Shown here: positions 48,501 through 61,985 of the stretch, one piece after another
Numbering within the stretch: the stretch's first letter is position 1
How the letters are laid out: every line of letters starts with the position of its first letter
NCBI GenBank assembly: GCA_030248065.1
Contig: JASAMV010003635.1
Span: forward strand, 1-64,000
DNA length: 64,000 bases
From: Rhynchonema sp. JSB1_4
Taxonomy: Eukaryota > Nematoda > Chromadorea > Monhysterida > Xyalidae
Direction of reading: 5' to 3'
Program-made: the position numbers and the translations under genes
Notes under the pieces: model-generated
What the model saw: only the letters and a program-made list of their open reading frames with translations
The model's database searches: none
Told to the model about the DNA's origin: nothing

Positions 48501-48938
48501 TCGGTCGTTCAATGGCACATGATGGCAAGTTGAGTCCTCGGTTGTGAAGCGGAACCTTCGCAATAAATCGGTCAAAAACGGGGGATACGACTTCGGCGCA
48601 TCGAATATCGCATCCGAGTACAGTCGATCGATAGTGATTGGTTTCAATTTTATCGATTTACTATCAAAGTCGATATCGGCGATCACACGGACATCAATTT
48701 GCGGACAGACCAACTCACTAGTTCGGTAGAAATAGGCGCTGGTCGCAAAGGGCAGTGATGGTTTGAGTTGAACACCATGGCTCTGCCAATCAATCGCAAT
48801 GTACAGCCGCGACTGCACTATGTGCTTCAATGTTTCAAGCACGTATTCAACACCGGCTGGGCAGATTAGATGCGATTGGGACAGATAGAACAGACCGTTC
48901 TGGACGCGAGGCATATCGGACATCTGAAGTACATGCAT
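45514..48938 (-). CDS. COASY: Bifunctional coenzyme A synthase, arm 2 copy
   Basis: The mirror of the arm 1 copy with the same exon set. ATG at 48938-48936, stop at 45516-45514. [12 protein letters not shown] and [11 protein letters not shown] are intact. Amino acid changes against arm 1 gather in the first exon ([16 protein letters not shown] against [16 protein letters not shown]) and include VNSKIGNP and VLGAKVF against VNGKIGNP and VLGPKVF. Upstream it has two private MITEs (48966 and 49280). Confidence 0.9.
46933..47004 (-). pseudogene. tRNA-like sequence in COASY intron, arm 2
   Basis: Counterpart of 20993-21064. It differs at two positions in the anticodon arm region (AAGCGGAAG against AGGCGGAGG), which weakens the anticodon stem. 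It is therefore not under the pairing constraint of a working tRNA. Confidence 0.5.
47450..47695. repeat. CACGTGAC family copy in COASY intron, arm 2
   Basis: Carries CAAACTTGGTGCGGTC, TTTCGACAAGAG, TACGCTGGTCGAAGTC and AGTCACGTGACC. It is the version without the nested palindrome seen in arm 1. Confidence 0.7.
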
Positions 48939-48965
48939 TCGACTGGAAATTGTTATGAGGTGATA

Positions 48966-49234
48966 TTGGTCGCACAATGACCATATAAGAATTCATCAAA
49001 TGAATCCTGATTTTCACGTTCAGTCACTCTTAACCACTGTGCTATTTGTGATTCTCACAAAACATTTTCACCTGAAAATAACCCAGCAGAGCACCCACGT
49101 TGCTGCGGGTCTGAAACATTTTGGTGACTGCATGTTTTGTGTGCGATCGCGCAACGCAACATCACTACCCCGTCACTTTCCCTCTTACGATTCAGGAAAA
49201 AAGACCAATTCTTATAAAGTCATTGTGCGACCAA
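48966..49234. mobile_element. TA-flanked MITE with TTGGTCGCACAATGAC ends, copy 2, arm 2 only
   Basis: Same ends as the copy at 43083, flanked by TA, inserted just upstream of the COASY start. Arm 1 has the uninterrupted stretch at about 18848-18862. Confidence 0.85.
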
Positions 49235-49279
49235 TACCTAAATGTCTGTTGATTTTGTGCCTGCCGATAACGTGATATA

Positions 49280-49544
49280 TTGGTCGCACAATGACTATAT
49301 AAGAATTGGTCAAATTTTTTTCCTGAATCGTGAAGAGGGAAAGTGACGGGGCAATGACGTTGCGTTGCGTGATCGCACACACAGCCTGTATTCAAGAGAA
49401 TGTTTCAGACCTGCGGCAACGTGGTTGATCTGCCAGATTATTTTTAGCTGAAAATGTTTTGTCAAAAATACAAGTAGCATAGTGGTTAAGGTTAAACCTG
49501 AAGATCAGGGAAGATGAATTCTGATTTAGTCATTGTGCGACCAA
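49280..49544. mobile_element. TA-flanked MITE with TTGGTCGCACAATGAC ends, copy 3, arm 2 only
   Basis: Flanked by TA (49278-49279 and 49545-49546). Arm 1 reads CATGGTATATCACG across the empty site (about 18804-18817). Confidence 0.85.
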
Positions 49545-49997
49545 TACCATGTGATGTAAGACCAGTCGTTCATAACGTGGCCATCGTTAGAAAGCGTATA
49601 TCCCACAAATCAAAAACATCCATAATTCGCTAGAAATATTATCTCACAACAGTCTGTGCAAGTTATGTACATTATAGTGCTTCTAACAAGAAAGCAGACA
49701 ATTAAAGTGCCATCAAAAAAGCAACCTATCATTGTGTGCATCCGGGACAAGAAATGCGAAAAGCGAATTCCATTCGATCACAGCAATATGACATTGTAAA
49801 GCCTTGGTGTCAATTGAACAAGTCTACCAATTTTAAGAACTTTAAGTACAAAATCTAAAAAAGGGAGACTAAATAAACCAACGAATAACAACAAGCTGCT
49901 GACAGAAATCCAAAGTGCAAAATAATCCAACTGCATATTTATCTCTTGAAATACATCGAGCAAAGACGCCAGTGCAAAATAATCAGACAGTGCGATA

Positions 49998-52900
49998 TCA
50001 ATTATTGTCAAAATACGATAGCAACGTTGCAAGTGAAGTTTGCATCAGACGGCGGCACACTGCTGAATGATTGGCGCCGCTCTCTAATTGAGCCTGAAAC
50101 ATTATGATGACGAGTGAAGTTGTCAATAACAGCGCCTGAATTTCTACCGTACAACATGTATGGCCTGTTTTCGCGTGACACCGAAGGAGAACGGTACGAT
50201 AACCGATAATCAACACTTTTTTGATTTTTTAAGACCAGAGAGTGCTTTTCTGCTTATTTTCTTGTTAGCGGTATATTCGTCTGACCAGCGCATTTGTAAA
50301 TGCTCTTGGACAAACCTACTGAACGAAACATTTCTTGATCATTATCATGAAAGCCAAGAACTCCAAATCTATTTCAAACTTGCATCATTCAGCATGTCAC
50401 TGTTCCTCGCCTTAGCATTTTTGACTAAACTCCGGTGCCATGACACCTAAAAATTGATATCTGTCCGAGCTATCCGTCGGAAAAATTGATGTCCGAGATT
50501 CATGTGCCCGTGTCATGTGAGCTCACTTGAAATAAGAAAAAAAACCGCCAACCCAGGCGCCTCACCATAATATAGTCGGTGACGTATTTGCGATTGAATT
50601 CGTGCGTGGCAATGGCCAGATTCGTTGGATTGTCGTAACAACACGCGATCAACGTCGGCATCAACACGTGCTTCAGTTCGTCATCGATGAAGTACTGATA
50701 CGGCAACAGGCACAACACTTCGAGGATGGTCGGCTGGGCGCCATGCCGCGTCGCGTTCTGTGCATGGCGGCGAATGTTTTTAGTGATTGTCTAAATTGAC
50801 TATACGACGATGTTTCGTGTAATCACGTGCTGCCTGTTATCCCCAAGCGCGATCTTACACTTGTGCATGTTTTTTTGACGGCAGAAATAGTTGGTTTTCG
50901 ACCTTGCGCCTAACAAAAACCGCTCCGCGCACAGTGGCGATTTTGGGCCAAGTTTCCACCGAGGTGCTAACAACACATGTTATTGGCTATTTGAATAGTA
51001 AAATTACAGAATAAAGGAGCCCTTATCGACCGTCTCGAGGTGGAGGTAGATTCCTCGCATCACTCTGGGTCTGGGTCCAGCGCCCGCGGGGCTACCCTGC
51101 GCCAACACCTATCCTGCCACTACATTGCATACCGCTACTCACAAGCGATGCAATTAGCCAGGCCATCCGAAAACAACCCAATCCCGTGGAGCCATCCATC
51201 GAACCTGCAACTCCTCGGCATCGACCACAATCAGTCCCAACAATCCGATAGCTACATGTCTGACGTCACACAGTCGTTGGTCGGTGCCCAGACGTATCAA
51301 CTGGGTTACAATCGTGTAGAATTGTATGCGTGTCAATGTGCTGCAGTCGGACAAACGCTGAAAGGGAATTATGGCTTGGTACCGACCAGTTGCGCAATGC
51401 CAGACACAATTATACGTTCCCTGACAAGGCTGTAGCCAGCTGGGAGTTTGGATGGGAACACCAGCTATTCATGCACATATCTACATGCATAGTTAATGGA
51501 GCACGGGCTTGCGTGTGTGACTCATCTGCCCGGTTGCTAGGTGCGCACAAACTAACCGCAACGCTGGTCAAATCGAGCGCCGAAATCGTCTGCACCATTC
51601 GCAACACAGCGAACACGTATTCAACATTACGTCTATCGTTCAACACGTTGATCACCAATTGTTGTTGAGCGATCAGACCAGATTCAACGTCGAGATCACC
51701 AAATAACAGTCGATAGACACTCGGAATGCTCGTGGACGCACATACGTCGATTACCGTTGACACTAGCTGCGTGTGCGTGTGATTCACGCCGCGACCGCTG
51801 CTGAAATGTCATCTGATGTTTCATCTTGTTCGTGTTACCATCAACAGTTTACTGGTACCTGATCAGCATAGAGTTGGGGCAAAAAATAAGCATCAATTCG
51901 CTAATCGTTGCGGTTTGAACTTGTGGGCAGGGGGCACGCAGTGACTTGCATAGACGGGTATGGGTGTGATAGTGGGCCCATAATGCCAGACTGCAGTGAC
52001 AACTTTGGGCTTTGTCAGTGACAAAACGCTGGCGGTTCACGGCCATAAACCGACAATGCTCGAGCCCAACTTTGTAGACCGAGTAGTGAATAATAAGAAG
52101 TCCCCCCCACAGGACGTGCATTGCACACGAAGCTGAACTGCAATGTTATTGATCTGGCGATGTTTCATGCCAGAACGACTATTCTGCACATATGCAAATT
52201 AAGATTAATATCCATTCTTCACACATTGGGTGCCTCCCAAATAAAACATAACCACAACCCACCACATACCAATGGTCAGTCTGGCCCAGTGCCAACAAAT
52301 TGCACATAGCCGTCACCGCATCGCATCCCTTTCTGGCCATGACCATTTTGCGTTCATCGCCAATTGCGTGCGCTGCCAGATCACCGATGGCGTACACACA
52401 GCCGCTGAGCACAAAATAATTGCCAAACAGCGACAATCTCGCGCCCAGACCATCGCTGGCACCGGGCAGTCTGTTGATTAACGGCGTCGTTTTGTCGTTG
52501 TCGAGAACGGCCGTACGTTTGAGCGCATTCAGCCCGGCCGTCAACTGGTTCAGAATATCGAACAGACACAGCATCACCAGCTGCAGATCTTGCTGTTCGG
52601 ATGGCGTCGTTTGCGGCGATGTGACCAGCTGAGAAACAAAAAGCGAAACAATGAAAAATAACAAAATACAACAACAAGTATTACCTTGACGGCAGCTGCA
52701 AACATATCCAACAGATACACGTAGTGATTGGCGTACAACAGATGCACTGCGCATTGCTGGTCAGCGTCTGCGCCGAGAGCCGCCTTGACAATCGACAGCG
52801 ACGACAGCGCACATCTGTGTTGGTGTGACGAGTGGAAAATTGGCAACAGAATTAAATGTTTCAGTCTGGGTATGAGGCTGTCATAGTCATACGTAAATCA

Positions 52901-55900
52901 ATGCGACCGGGCCCTACTGACAGTAATTACGGTAAAAAATACGACATAAAAACGACAAAAAACCACCACGCACCTGACGCTGACTAATCCCGTTTCATAC
53001 AAAGCCCACAGATGCGTCAACACATCGAGTCCATCTAGTGCGTGAAACATCTGCATATTGAGCGCGGCGTGCTGCTGCGCGCGCAACAGACGTGACACTT
53101 CATTGGTTACGCGCTCCAACTGTCTCAGAGCATCAGGACTATTTCTGGTGGTCGCGTTTTGCGCCAAATTTGCCATCTCGATGGCGGCGCGCTTCAGCTG
53201 CGACGCAGATTGACAATTGACAATGCGTTCGTTGTCCGAGTGTTGGTCCGACATCCGACACGTGTACTCTTTGGCACTGAAATAGGGCAAACAAGGTTAT
53301 TTGCTAGCCTAAAAAACTGTTCGTTCGTGTTTTTCACTTAATTTTCGTCAAATACCCGTATTTTCTCATATACTTTTCCAGCACTTCAAATTCGCGGAAG
53401 TTGTACAGCGCAACACCGTAATGACGAAGAAGAAGTACGACTACGGCAAAACGCTGAAAGCGATCCACACCGACTTCGTCTCCCAGGACCAAGGCGGCAC
53501 TCAGCGTCAATCGGATCCTGGGCACCAGGATCCGATTGACATCAACCCAGAAGAAGAGTCGCTGGATCGGCGTACAAGATGCACCCTGGCGCAATTACGC
53601 AGTGGTCACTGCCGCATGCAGAACTCATATCGCAATCGCATCGACCCAAACATACAAAACGTGTGCCCTCGATGCCAGTGGTGTCGTTGGGGGGGGGGGG
53701 GGGAAGGGGGGTTACCCCCTAGTATCAGGTATCCGGTATCTTGATTTTTTCACCCAGGGGTATCCGGTATCCTGACTTTTTGTCCAGGGGTATCCTACCC
53801 TAAAATTTTCCCGAAAACCGTAAAAATCGCCCATTTTTACCTCTAAAATGCGCAAAATCGCTTGCTGGCGCAAGCATAACACCAAAAATGACCATTTTTT
53901 GCGCTTCCAACACCAATTTTGCTCAATTTTCCTCTAAAAAATTGACCTTTTTTGAACAACCCCCCCTGGGTATCCGAGATTTTTTATTTTGGGGAGCAAC
54001 CCCCCCTGGTATCCGAGATTTTTCATTTTGGGTATCCGGTATCCGAAAATTTTGGATTTTGGGTATCCGGTATCCTGACTTTTTGATTTCCCAACGACAC
54101 CACTGCTCGATGCTGCTCCGAGCCTGACACGGTCTAACATCTGTTTCGTTGCAAAAGCCGACCCGTATCCACGAGCCCAATCGATCTGTGGTGTAACCCG
54201 ATCAAATGCGCAGAAGATCTGTCGGACATCTTCAGTCAACAATGATACCACGACAACCGAACGATGGCAAACAACCAACCAACCAAAACCGACAAGCGAC
54301 GCCCTTGAAAAACATAAAGACGGCCGCGCAAAAACAGTTCTTCGGGTTTTTCACGAAACCAGATTTTTTCGAACACCAGTATTCAGATTTATTTCCACCG
54401 ATCGCCGGACCCCGAACAACTGCCAACTGCCAAACGTACCGCGCATTCAGCTTCTGCCTGATTTTCTGTCGTTTCTTCTTCAACTGTTTGCAGTGTTCAA
54501 CGCGGTCGTCCTCGAGTTTCTTCGCCGAACTCGCCAACAGCTCCTCATCTGCCAACGTCATTGCAGCGTCGTTGAATTCAAGACGCTGTGAAACATTTCT
54601 TTGTGTAGTTTCAAACATCAAAAATACACAAATGAATATCCGGTAAAAGCAAACTACGCCAATGCGAGCCCGACTTTCAGAGGTGGTGTGGTTACAAAAC
54701 GAAACAGAAAATCCTCATGCACGACGTTGTATTGTATTCTACGATGTATAACATTTCCAAAATCAGCAGCCAGGTATGAATGTTTCACTAATCTGCCACC
54801 TGTGTTTGTGTTGGCGTAGTGTTTACCACAAGTATCACGTAACTTACCAAACTATCGCTCGACAGATCCATAATCGACGACATATGTGCCGGTTCGCGAT
54901 AATGCGCCGCGCACGCCAACGGATTGGCCAGCTGTGTGTGTGCGTGAAAAATACAGATTACCCTACTCAAAACCACATCACAAAAAACAAATCATAATCA
55001 AAAAACAACACGCACAACGACACGACACACGCTGCACATCATGGCCGGTTCGAACGGCTGTACACTCAAGGGTCGCGACCAATCGAACGTCTGTCCCTGT
55101 GCCCCGTCCAGCGAGGGTGCCTCGATGCTGTGACTGGTTGGCGGCCGGGGTGTGCCTGTTTGGGAAGACATTGATGTTTGTTGACAGCCATAATTTGATC
55201 TGTTGTAAAATGTTTCAATGCGACCAGCTGGCGAACCTAGCACAGACGCGCGATCACGGATCTGACGCAACGAGTCTTCGTGTCGAAGACGGCTTTCTTC
55301 GATCTGGAAAATGAAAAAATGCTTGAAAAGGCATCTATGTAATGCGTAAATAATGCACACAATCTCTCACCCGCTGCATCGATTTATTTGTCTGTTCCAA
55401 ATGTCGCGCCTGCACTTGCGCTTTGAGCTCGGCCACGCGCTCTCCGTGATCTTTGACACGTTGTTTGGATGCCTATGACGAACAAATCAACTTTAGATTT
55501 TTTCTTTTGAGCGTTGGCAAGATTCTACATTGATAAGCGACTGTCATCACACAAATGCTGTGAACAAGCATCACATATTATTGCTGAATCATCAATTTAT
55601 GACGTTCACATCTCACACAGTGCACAATGCCAGTGCATGATCTGTGCCCAATCACACAACATCATCAAAGCGTTCGAGTCAGACGAACTTTCTTCATTTA
55701 ATTCATTATAAAAGTTTATCGCACACCTGCTGCCGCTCCCGTTCCTGTTCACATTTCTGCGTGGCCACCTCCTCCTGCCGTCGTCGCGTTCGATCGGCCT
55801 GTTCGCGCGCCCGAACTTGACGCTCTTCCTCCGCCAAACGACGGCGTTCCTGAGTGATGTCAAAAGTAACTGATGTTTTTACCGTTGGCTTTTTCGTGTC

Positions 55901-58900
55901 TGACTGTACATACCGTATAGTCCGTCCACCAGCTCATGGCACTTTGTGTTGCTGCTGGCCGGTTTGTTCCCTTCCTCCACGTTCTAATGAAAGAGAAATC
56001 GAGCGTGAGAGATTTTGCAGAAAAACTTAAAAAATAAGAAAATGTGTCGAAAACGATTGAATTCGATCAAATTTAAAATTAAATTAAATTAAAATCGATA
56101 AAACACGTCGATTTCATAAAAACAGCAATTTAGGAGCAAAAATAATTTTTTTTGGAAACTCAATTTCTCTTTCATTAGGACGTGGAGGAAGGGAACAAAC
56201 CAGCCAGCAGCAACACAAAGTGCCATGAGCTGGTGGACGGACTATACATTCATCACACATCAAATCGCCCTTCCATAATATACGGACGGAGCGAAACATT
56301 CCACCTTGCTTCAAAAACCCCGACCCAACACAGGGGTTGTGTTTCAAAATTTACCAGCGTAAATTTGCAAGCTTCCGAATTTTCGAACTATAGATGCAAA
56401 TTGAATTTTGAAGTGCGAGTTCACTGAAATAAAGTAGGTGAACCGAAATGACCAAAATGTGCATGTGAAATTCACATTTTAGGCGCAAAAGAATTCTTGG
56501 CTGACGTCTACGCCTAAAAATAAAAACGCTAAAAACGACCACGTTCCCACCTCAACAGCAGCACCATGAGCGGCCTTCTCCTCGATGCGTTTCTGTCGTC
56601 GCGCCATGATGTTGTCGAGACGCTGTTGATCGCTCTGCTCACGCTGTCGCACGTCGAACAACTTGTTGTCGGCCTCCAACTGGTTGATGAACGCGATCTC
56701 TTGCACCTGCAATCAGTTTATGGCCAATTGTGAAACCGACTGATGAACCATGCACCACTCCGCGCCCGGCATTAGGGTTTGACGTAGACGAGGTTTGATT
56801 GCTGCATGATTTCCAGTTTCCTGTTATGTTAACGTGTCCTATGAGTGGTTGCACTGCGCTAACATTTCGAGCCCGATTTCGGAAGTGCTGTGGCTTTGAA
56901 AATGAAAGAAAGCAAAATTCTTTCTGCCCGCATGCTGCATTCGTCAACGTGTCACATAATATGCCCCTCAGCAGCCACGTCTGAATGTTTCACCATCCTG
57001 CCAGCTTCGAAATCGGGCTCGTGTTGGCTGGGTAGTGTTTACATACCTTTTCATCCTCTTCCTTCGCTCGTCTCTTCACTGCCAACAACTGCTGTTCACG
57101 CAATTCCTTGGCTTTCGCCATGCTGAAAAATATAGGGTCCCAATGTCGCCGCTGTTTGTGGTGGCATAATCGGGGACCTGCCATTCTCTGCCACTACAAA
57201 CATCCCCATAAAATGGGTTTCCACAACAAAGATTGTCGCACTAAAGGGGACAGACTGTAACACGAAAAAATATTCCCACAAAAAAGGAATAAACGCCCAG
57301 ATACAAGCTGTACTACTTGACCAACCGGCCGTGCAGCAATTCCTTCTTTCGTTCGCACACCGCTGCCCTCTTCATCCGCACTTCCTCGACACGATTGCTC
57401 AGCTCGCGCAGTCGTTTCGCTTTCTCGTCTTTCAACTTCTGGCGCAGTTCGTCGGCTTTCGCCAATTTCTCTTCGTGTTTCCGCACCGTGTCCTCGGGGT
57501 TGCTGAAAAAATTTTTTGACAGCTTTTAGTGACATTACGGCCCGATATTCATTTTATCCCAAATTCGCACCGTTTTCTCGATGGTGACGACAGTTTTTCG
57601 TGCATTTCCATCGCTTCGCCGGGCGCGCGCACGTGTGATTGCGACTTGGCTAGTTCCATCTCGACCAGTTCCGCCCAACTGTACCGCGACATCAGGTACT
57701 CTTCGGTTTGCACTGTCAATCAATCAATAATTATAATTATTCCTCTGGCGAGCGATATATCAATCTTGGTGATCATTCCGGACCCGGCCGTGGCCACGTT
57801 ATTATTTTTTGCCAGAGACATATTTCGATACCAAATGATGGTATACTAATTTCGACCAGCCCCGGACAGTTATGAAAACTTTCACGCTGGTCGAAATCTA
57901 TGGCACCAATCAGCAAATCTAGCTAATACAAACTACAAAGTCACGTGATCAACGCAAGATCCACCGGACCGAGCACCAAATATGCTGGAATTTGAGTAAC
58001 CAACGCATCACGCACGGCAGCACAAGTAAATGGAATCAATAATCACTGACTTTGCCATCGAGCCAATTTCTCCCTCCAATTCATCGGTTCGCCCTCCTGG
58101 AAATTCGACTGATCCTCCCCTTCCTCCACCTCCTCCTTTGCATTCTCAGCATTGTCGATGTCATCCGCCTCCTCAGCCACTTGTCGTTCCAGCTCCACGT
58201 CTATCGATTTGCCTTCTTCCTGAAAATATTGACCATTGGTCGGACAAGAGCAAAGTGTGTTTTCCAAAAAAAACAACAAGACCAGTTTGTTCAGCAGTGC
58301 AGATGGCAGACATAGTTAGTACCTGCATTATTTCTGACTTGCTAAAATGGGCATTTTGGTAAAAACGTGAAAAAATTCATCACTTTGGGCACAAAATGCA
58401 TTTTTTGACCTTAATTAGACAGACAAAGACATGTAATAGCTGATCCCCGAGCTGCGTCACTGGCTTTATTGCCCTCTCCTGACCTCCTCAATTTCTTTCT
58501 GCAAGCTCTCCTCCTCCTGCGCCAGCGACACCTCCTCCTCAGTGAGGTTGCGCAGATCGGCATCGAAATCGGTCATTGACGGCGCGCTCAACGGCGGAAA
58601 ATCGGCGGCGGTGACGTCACCCAGCGCACAATCAGTTGTGGTTTCGGTGGCTGGCACCGGCAGGCTGCAATTATCATTCTGGCCAATTTTATCGCAAAAA
58701 ATGCACCCGAAGTACTTCCCACAAATGCACGGCGCGTGAAATACAAACATACGGGTTGACGGCATTATTCGCTGCGATCGCCGCTTGTTGTGGCTGTTCA
58801 ACGGGCTGCTGCGCCGACGGGACCGGATCGGCCGGCGGTTGTTCCTCCCTTATACTGCCCAGACTCGGACCTGACGTCCCATCCAGCGATGGTCGACTGC

Positions 58901-61789
58901 GATTGTGGTATTTGTTGCGGCACTGAAACATCAGTCTAGTGAATTACCACCACAACAAAATGTTCAGTTTGGTTGTCGTCCCGTCAGACAACAGTTTTGT
59001 TAATTTATAATTCTTGAGATAGGACAAGTCCTGGTCATCATCGGCCGGTGACGACTTAATTTTTACGTGGCGTGGATGAGAAAAAATGTTTCTTCATTCA
59101 TACTTGTGGTTTTCGATAGAAAAAATTTGTAATTTCAAAACCACAAACAGTTTACCAAATGTTTACAGACTGACAGTTTTACAAATTTATCCTCAGACTT
59201 GTGGTCCGAGGCGTGGTACCCCAAAAAACTATAAACTTTCAAGATCCAAGTCAAGAGCGAACCTGTCTATGTTGTCTCATTGCCTGCGCACTTTTCCTAA
59301 CAGCAGCCGGGTCGGCAAAGTTGATTCCGATTCGATTGAGCGACGGATACGAGCCAGATTTGCGTCCAGCCCCGGCCGCCAAACCCGATGTGGTGCTCGA
59401 ACCGCTGCTCTGCGACATCATCTTCTCGCGCAATTCCGATTGCTTGCGCTCCCACATGCACTTACGACTGGAAATTATGTTTATGGATTATTTCTGATCT
59501 CGAATGCCTCGCGAAACCTAGGCGTAGTCAGAAATTAGAAAGATTTTTACTTAATATCAATGTTTACACGAAACTACGTTACAGCAAGCATCCATTCTGC
59601 ACCACCACGTCAATCCAACCAGACTGGTATCAAATCAAACCTGACGATCAGTCCCACCGCGTCCGATGTCGGCTTGTCACGTCACGTGGTTTTTTGTATT
59701 ATGCGCGCGAAGGTTTCTAAATTTACTGATCCCATGCCACTAATTTCGAGCAGCGTAAACGTTCTTCCTGTCGAAATTAGTGGCATCACACCATCAAAAA
59801 ACACATCGTGGCGCAGGCAAGAAGATCGGACGGGGGGGGGGGTCAGATCACCACGTCCGATATCAAAAAACGTGATTGAGCAGAAAAAACGTGCGATTTC
59901 AGTCGCCAACCTGTAGGCCATTTTGGCCATCGAGGCGCGTGTCTGCGGAATGTCCATGGCCGAACGGGGGAACATCGGTGCGACACGACGTTGTTGTGAC
60001 GGAGAGGAGGTGGCCGACGACTGCGTGTTGTTGCCTGAATTGCAAAGGGGGATGGCACGATGGCTGTTTGTTTATTGTCGCGAATCTCAGGTTGAATGAA
60101 AGGTAAAGGGCATGGTTGCGCGTACAGTTGCCGAAGAACAGGTTCCTTATAATTTTGAAAAGCAAAAACACCGATAAAGAACCGTAGTGTATAAATAAAC
60201 ATGGTGGAAAACGCTTGATGTTTCACGCGGCAATTGTAGTTGCGCGTGAATATAAACGTGTTTTGCCAGAGACCAAAATAACGAACCGGTGTTTTTACGC
60301 GCACAGGAAGTCGGCTGGTGAAATTATGAAATCGCTCGAAACGAAAGCACCTGTTTCTGTGTCGTTTCGATGGCCTTGAGAAACATGATTTTGTTCCTAA
60401 GCCATACTTCGCCCAACCATGCCCGCTTTTTCACAAAACCATCAATCTTGTTTCCAAATTCCAAAAAAATATCGCGGAAAAAGATATCGTTGATGTCGTC
60501 GCACCTGGCGATTGAACGTTCTGCAATTGCGACTGATTGTTGTGATTATGACCGACCCTGACCACCAATTGTGCTTGGTTATCGGCACGTTTCTGATTGT
60601 GCTGTTGTGTCGCCGCAGCGCCAGCACGTCGACTACGATGCCGAGTCACCAACGACCAACCGTCCTCTTCCGATGAGTCCTCCACTAAAACGCATGTGAA
60701 TGAATGTCAATCAAGAACATGGTCGCGTTTTTTTCAGTTTCTACTCTCCCTGCTCCATGACGCACACATACAGTAGTTGCTGCAACAAACCGAACACCCC
60801 ATGTGCACATTTCAAAACCAGACGCCCCATAAAACGACCTGGCTTGCTGACAGCAGCAGTTGCAGCATTTGCGCGAGCTTCGTCTGGCGAAGACTGTTCA
60901 GTTTGTGACAATTTGTGAGCGGGTCTGAGAAGATGGAGATCGTATGAGCTGAGCACAGGAATCGGACATCTAAGATATCCTTGTGAAACAGAAACGCAAA
61001 GCAAAGAATGGGTCGCGAACATCATGCAAATTCGAATGAATGGAGGTAACTCACAAAACGATCGGTATGGGACATGAAGCTCCAGGAATATCCGACGAAG
61101 GTTTCGTTGGCGAGCCAACTGACTTTCGCATTTCCCACGCGACTGCGATTGGGCTGAAAAAAAAACAGAAAATAATGAAATGTCGCTGGGGAAATTTGGG
61201 GCCGTTAATTGGAGACGGCTGGACCGTGGACCGCTGCTTTTGGCTGCGATAGATTTCCGCATGTGAGAATGATTTGGAAAAGCAAGACTCTCTGTGAGTG
61301 TGACGTGAACTATTCGGTGTCTGGCACAGATTTCAGTTTGTGTGTTGTTCGTCTCCCCTCCCTTCTGGGTGTCATTTTAAAATTCCGAAGCGAATTTTTA
61401 CATTTTTTTCCATAAACAAAATGGCAGCAGCAGAGGCAAATTGCAGTTGATGACTTTAAAAAAATTGTACCGTGAGCATGATGTGGTGAACCAAAAACAC
61501 TTGTCAACTCCAGGCCTCACCGCTCGGACGTGTTCCATTTGTTCTCGACGTTCCAGTAATCGACCAGGTTCTCAAAATCGCGCGAATAATTCCTGAGCAT
61601 CAACGACGCCTCCTTGCACGCCGTTTCGCTGCCCGTCCGCTCGCACATGTCGTAGATGCCGTTGACGACTTTGCGCAATTGTTCGAACAAATACGTCCAA
61701 TGCGCCGCGCTGCCATCATCGCCGCTGAATCGACGTTTGCGTCGGCCACCACCACCACCGCCGCTTTTGCCTCCGCGAATAGCCACCAT
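49998..61789 (-). CDS. SCAPER: SCAPER, arm 2 copy
   Basis: The mirror of the arm 1 gene. ATG at 61789-61787, first donor after 61521, stop at 50000-49998. All 25 exon equivalents look open: the N-terminal domain, acidic segment, coiled coil, CSVC zinc finger, and the C-terminal CLLPYQYF block are all present. Differences include one more Gly codon in the N-terminal Gly run, loss of one Asn (IVNCQS against IVNNCQS), and LINRLPGAS against LINGLPGAG. All length changes seen are multiples of three. Introns carry a hAT MITE and other private DNA. Confidence 0.9.
53390..54290. other. Intron segment of unlike sequence between the arms (arm 2 version)
   Basis: Arm 1 (14450-14670) and arm 2 share the borders of this intron but not the interior. 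The arm 2 interior, on the minus strand, has coding-like stretches (VSLLTEDVRQIFCAFDRV before and TPIQRLFFWVDVNRILV after a hAT MITE), broken by stops. It may be a remnant of a mobile element gene. I cannot name it. Confidence 0.45.
53676..54105. mobile_element. hAT-type MITE with a perfect 8 bp target duplication, arm 2 only
   Basis: Ends CAGTGGTGTCGTTGGG and CCCAACGACACCACTG, flanked on both sides by CTCGATGC (53668-53675, 54106-54113). The inside has repeated GGTATCCGGTATCC units and no coding frame. Confidence 0.9.
57770..57985. repeat. CACGTGAC foldback family copy, arm 2
   Basis: Partner of 10625-10850. It has GGTGATCATTCCGG, AATTTCGACCAGCCCC, ACGCTGGTCGAAATC and GTCACGTGATC in order. 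Confidence 0.7.
59640..59870. repeat. CACGTGAC foldback family copy, arm 2
   Basis: Partner of 8688-8925. The hairpin CCACTAATTTCGAGCAGCG / CTGTCGAAATTAGTGG lies at 59737-59785. Confidence 0.6.
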
Positions 61790-61985
61790 TTCCAATTAAC
61801 TGCTGTTCAGTTCGGATTTGGAGCAGCAAGATCAAGCAGTTCGCATCGTACGTTTTCAAAGACCAATCAAACTTGATTTGAAGCGGTGGGTGGCGAGTGG
61901 AGACGGCGACTGACTTGTACCTGCAAGAAGAACGGCAAAGTACTAACTAACTGTCGGTGAAGACAAAGACATTCATGATTTGGCG
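61790..61985. promoter_or_regulatory. Upstream region of SCAPER, arm 2
   Basis: Matches arm 1 6034-6229, including the complement of the acceptor TTCTTGCAG (about 61920). A private insertion follows at once. Confidence 0.35.

Larger units (their letters stand above)
48939..49997. other. COASY 5' end to SCAPER 3' end, arm 2
   Basis: The mirror of 18365-18873, enlarged by the two MITEs at 48966 and 49280. No gene is seen. Confidence 0.45.
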
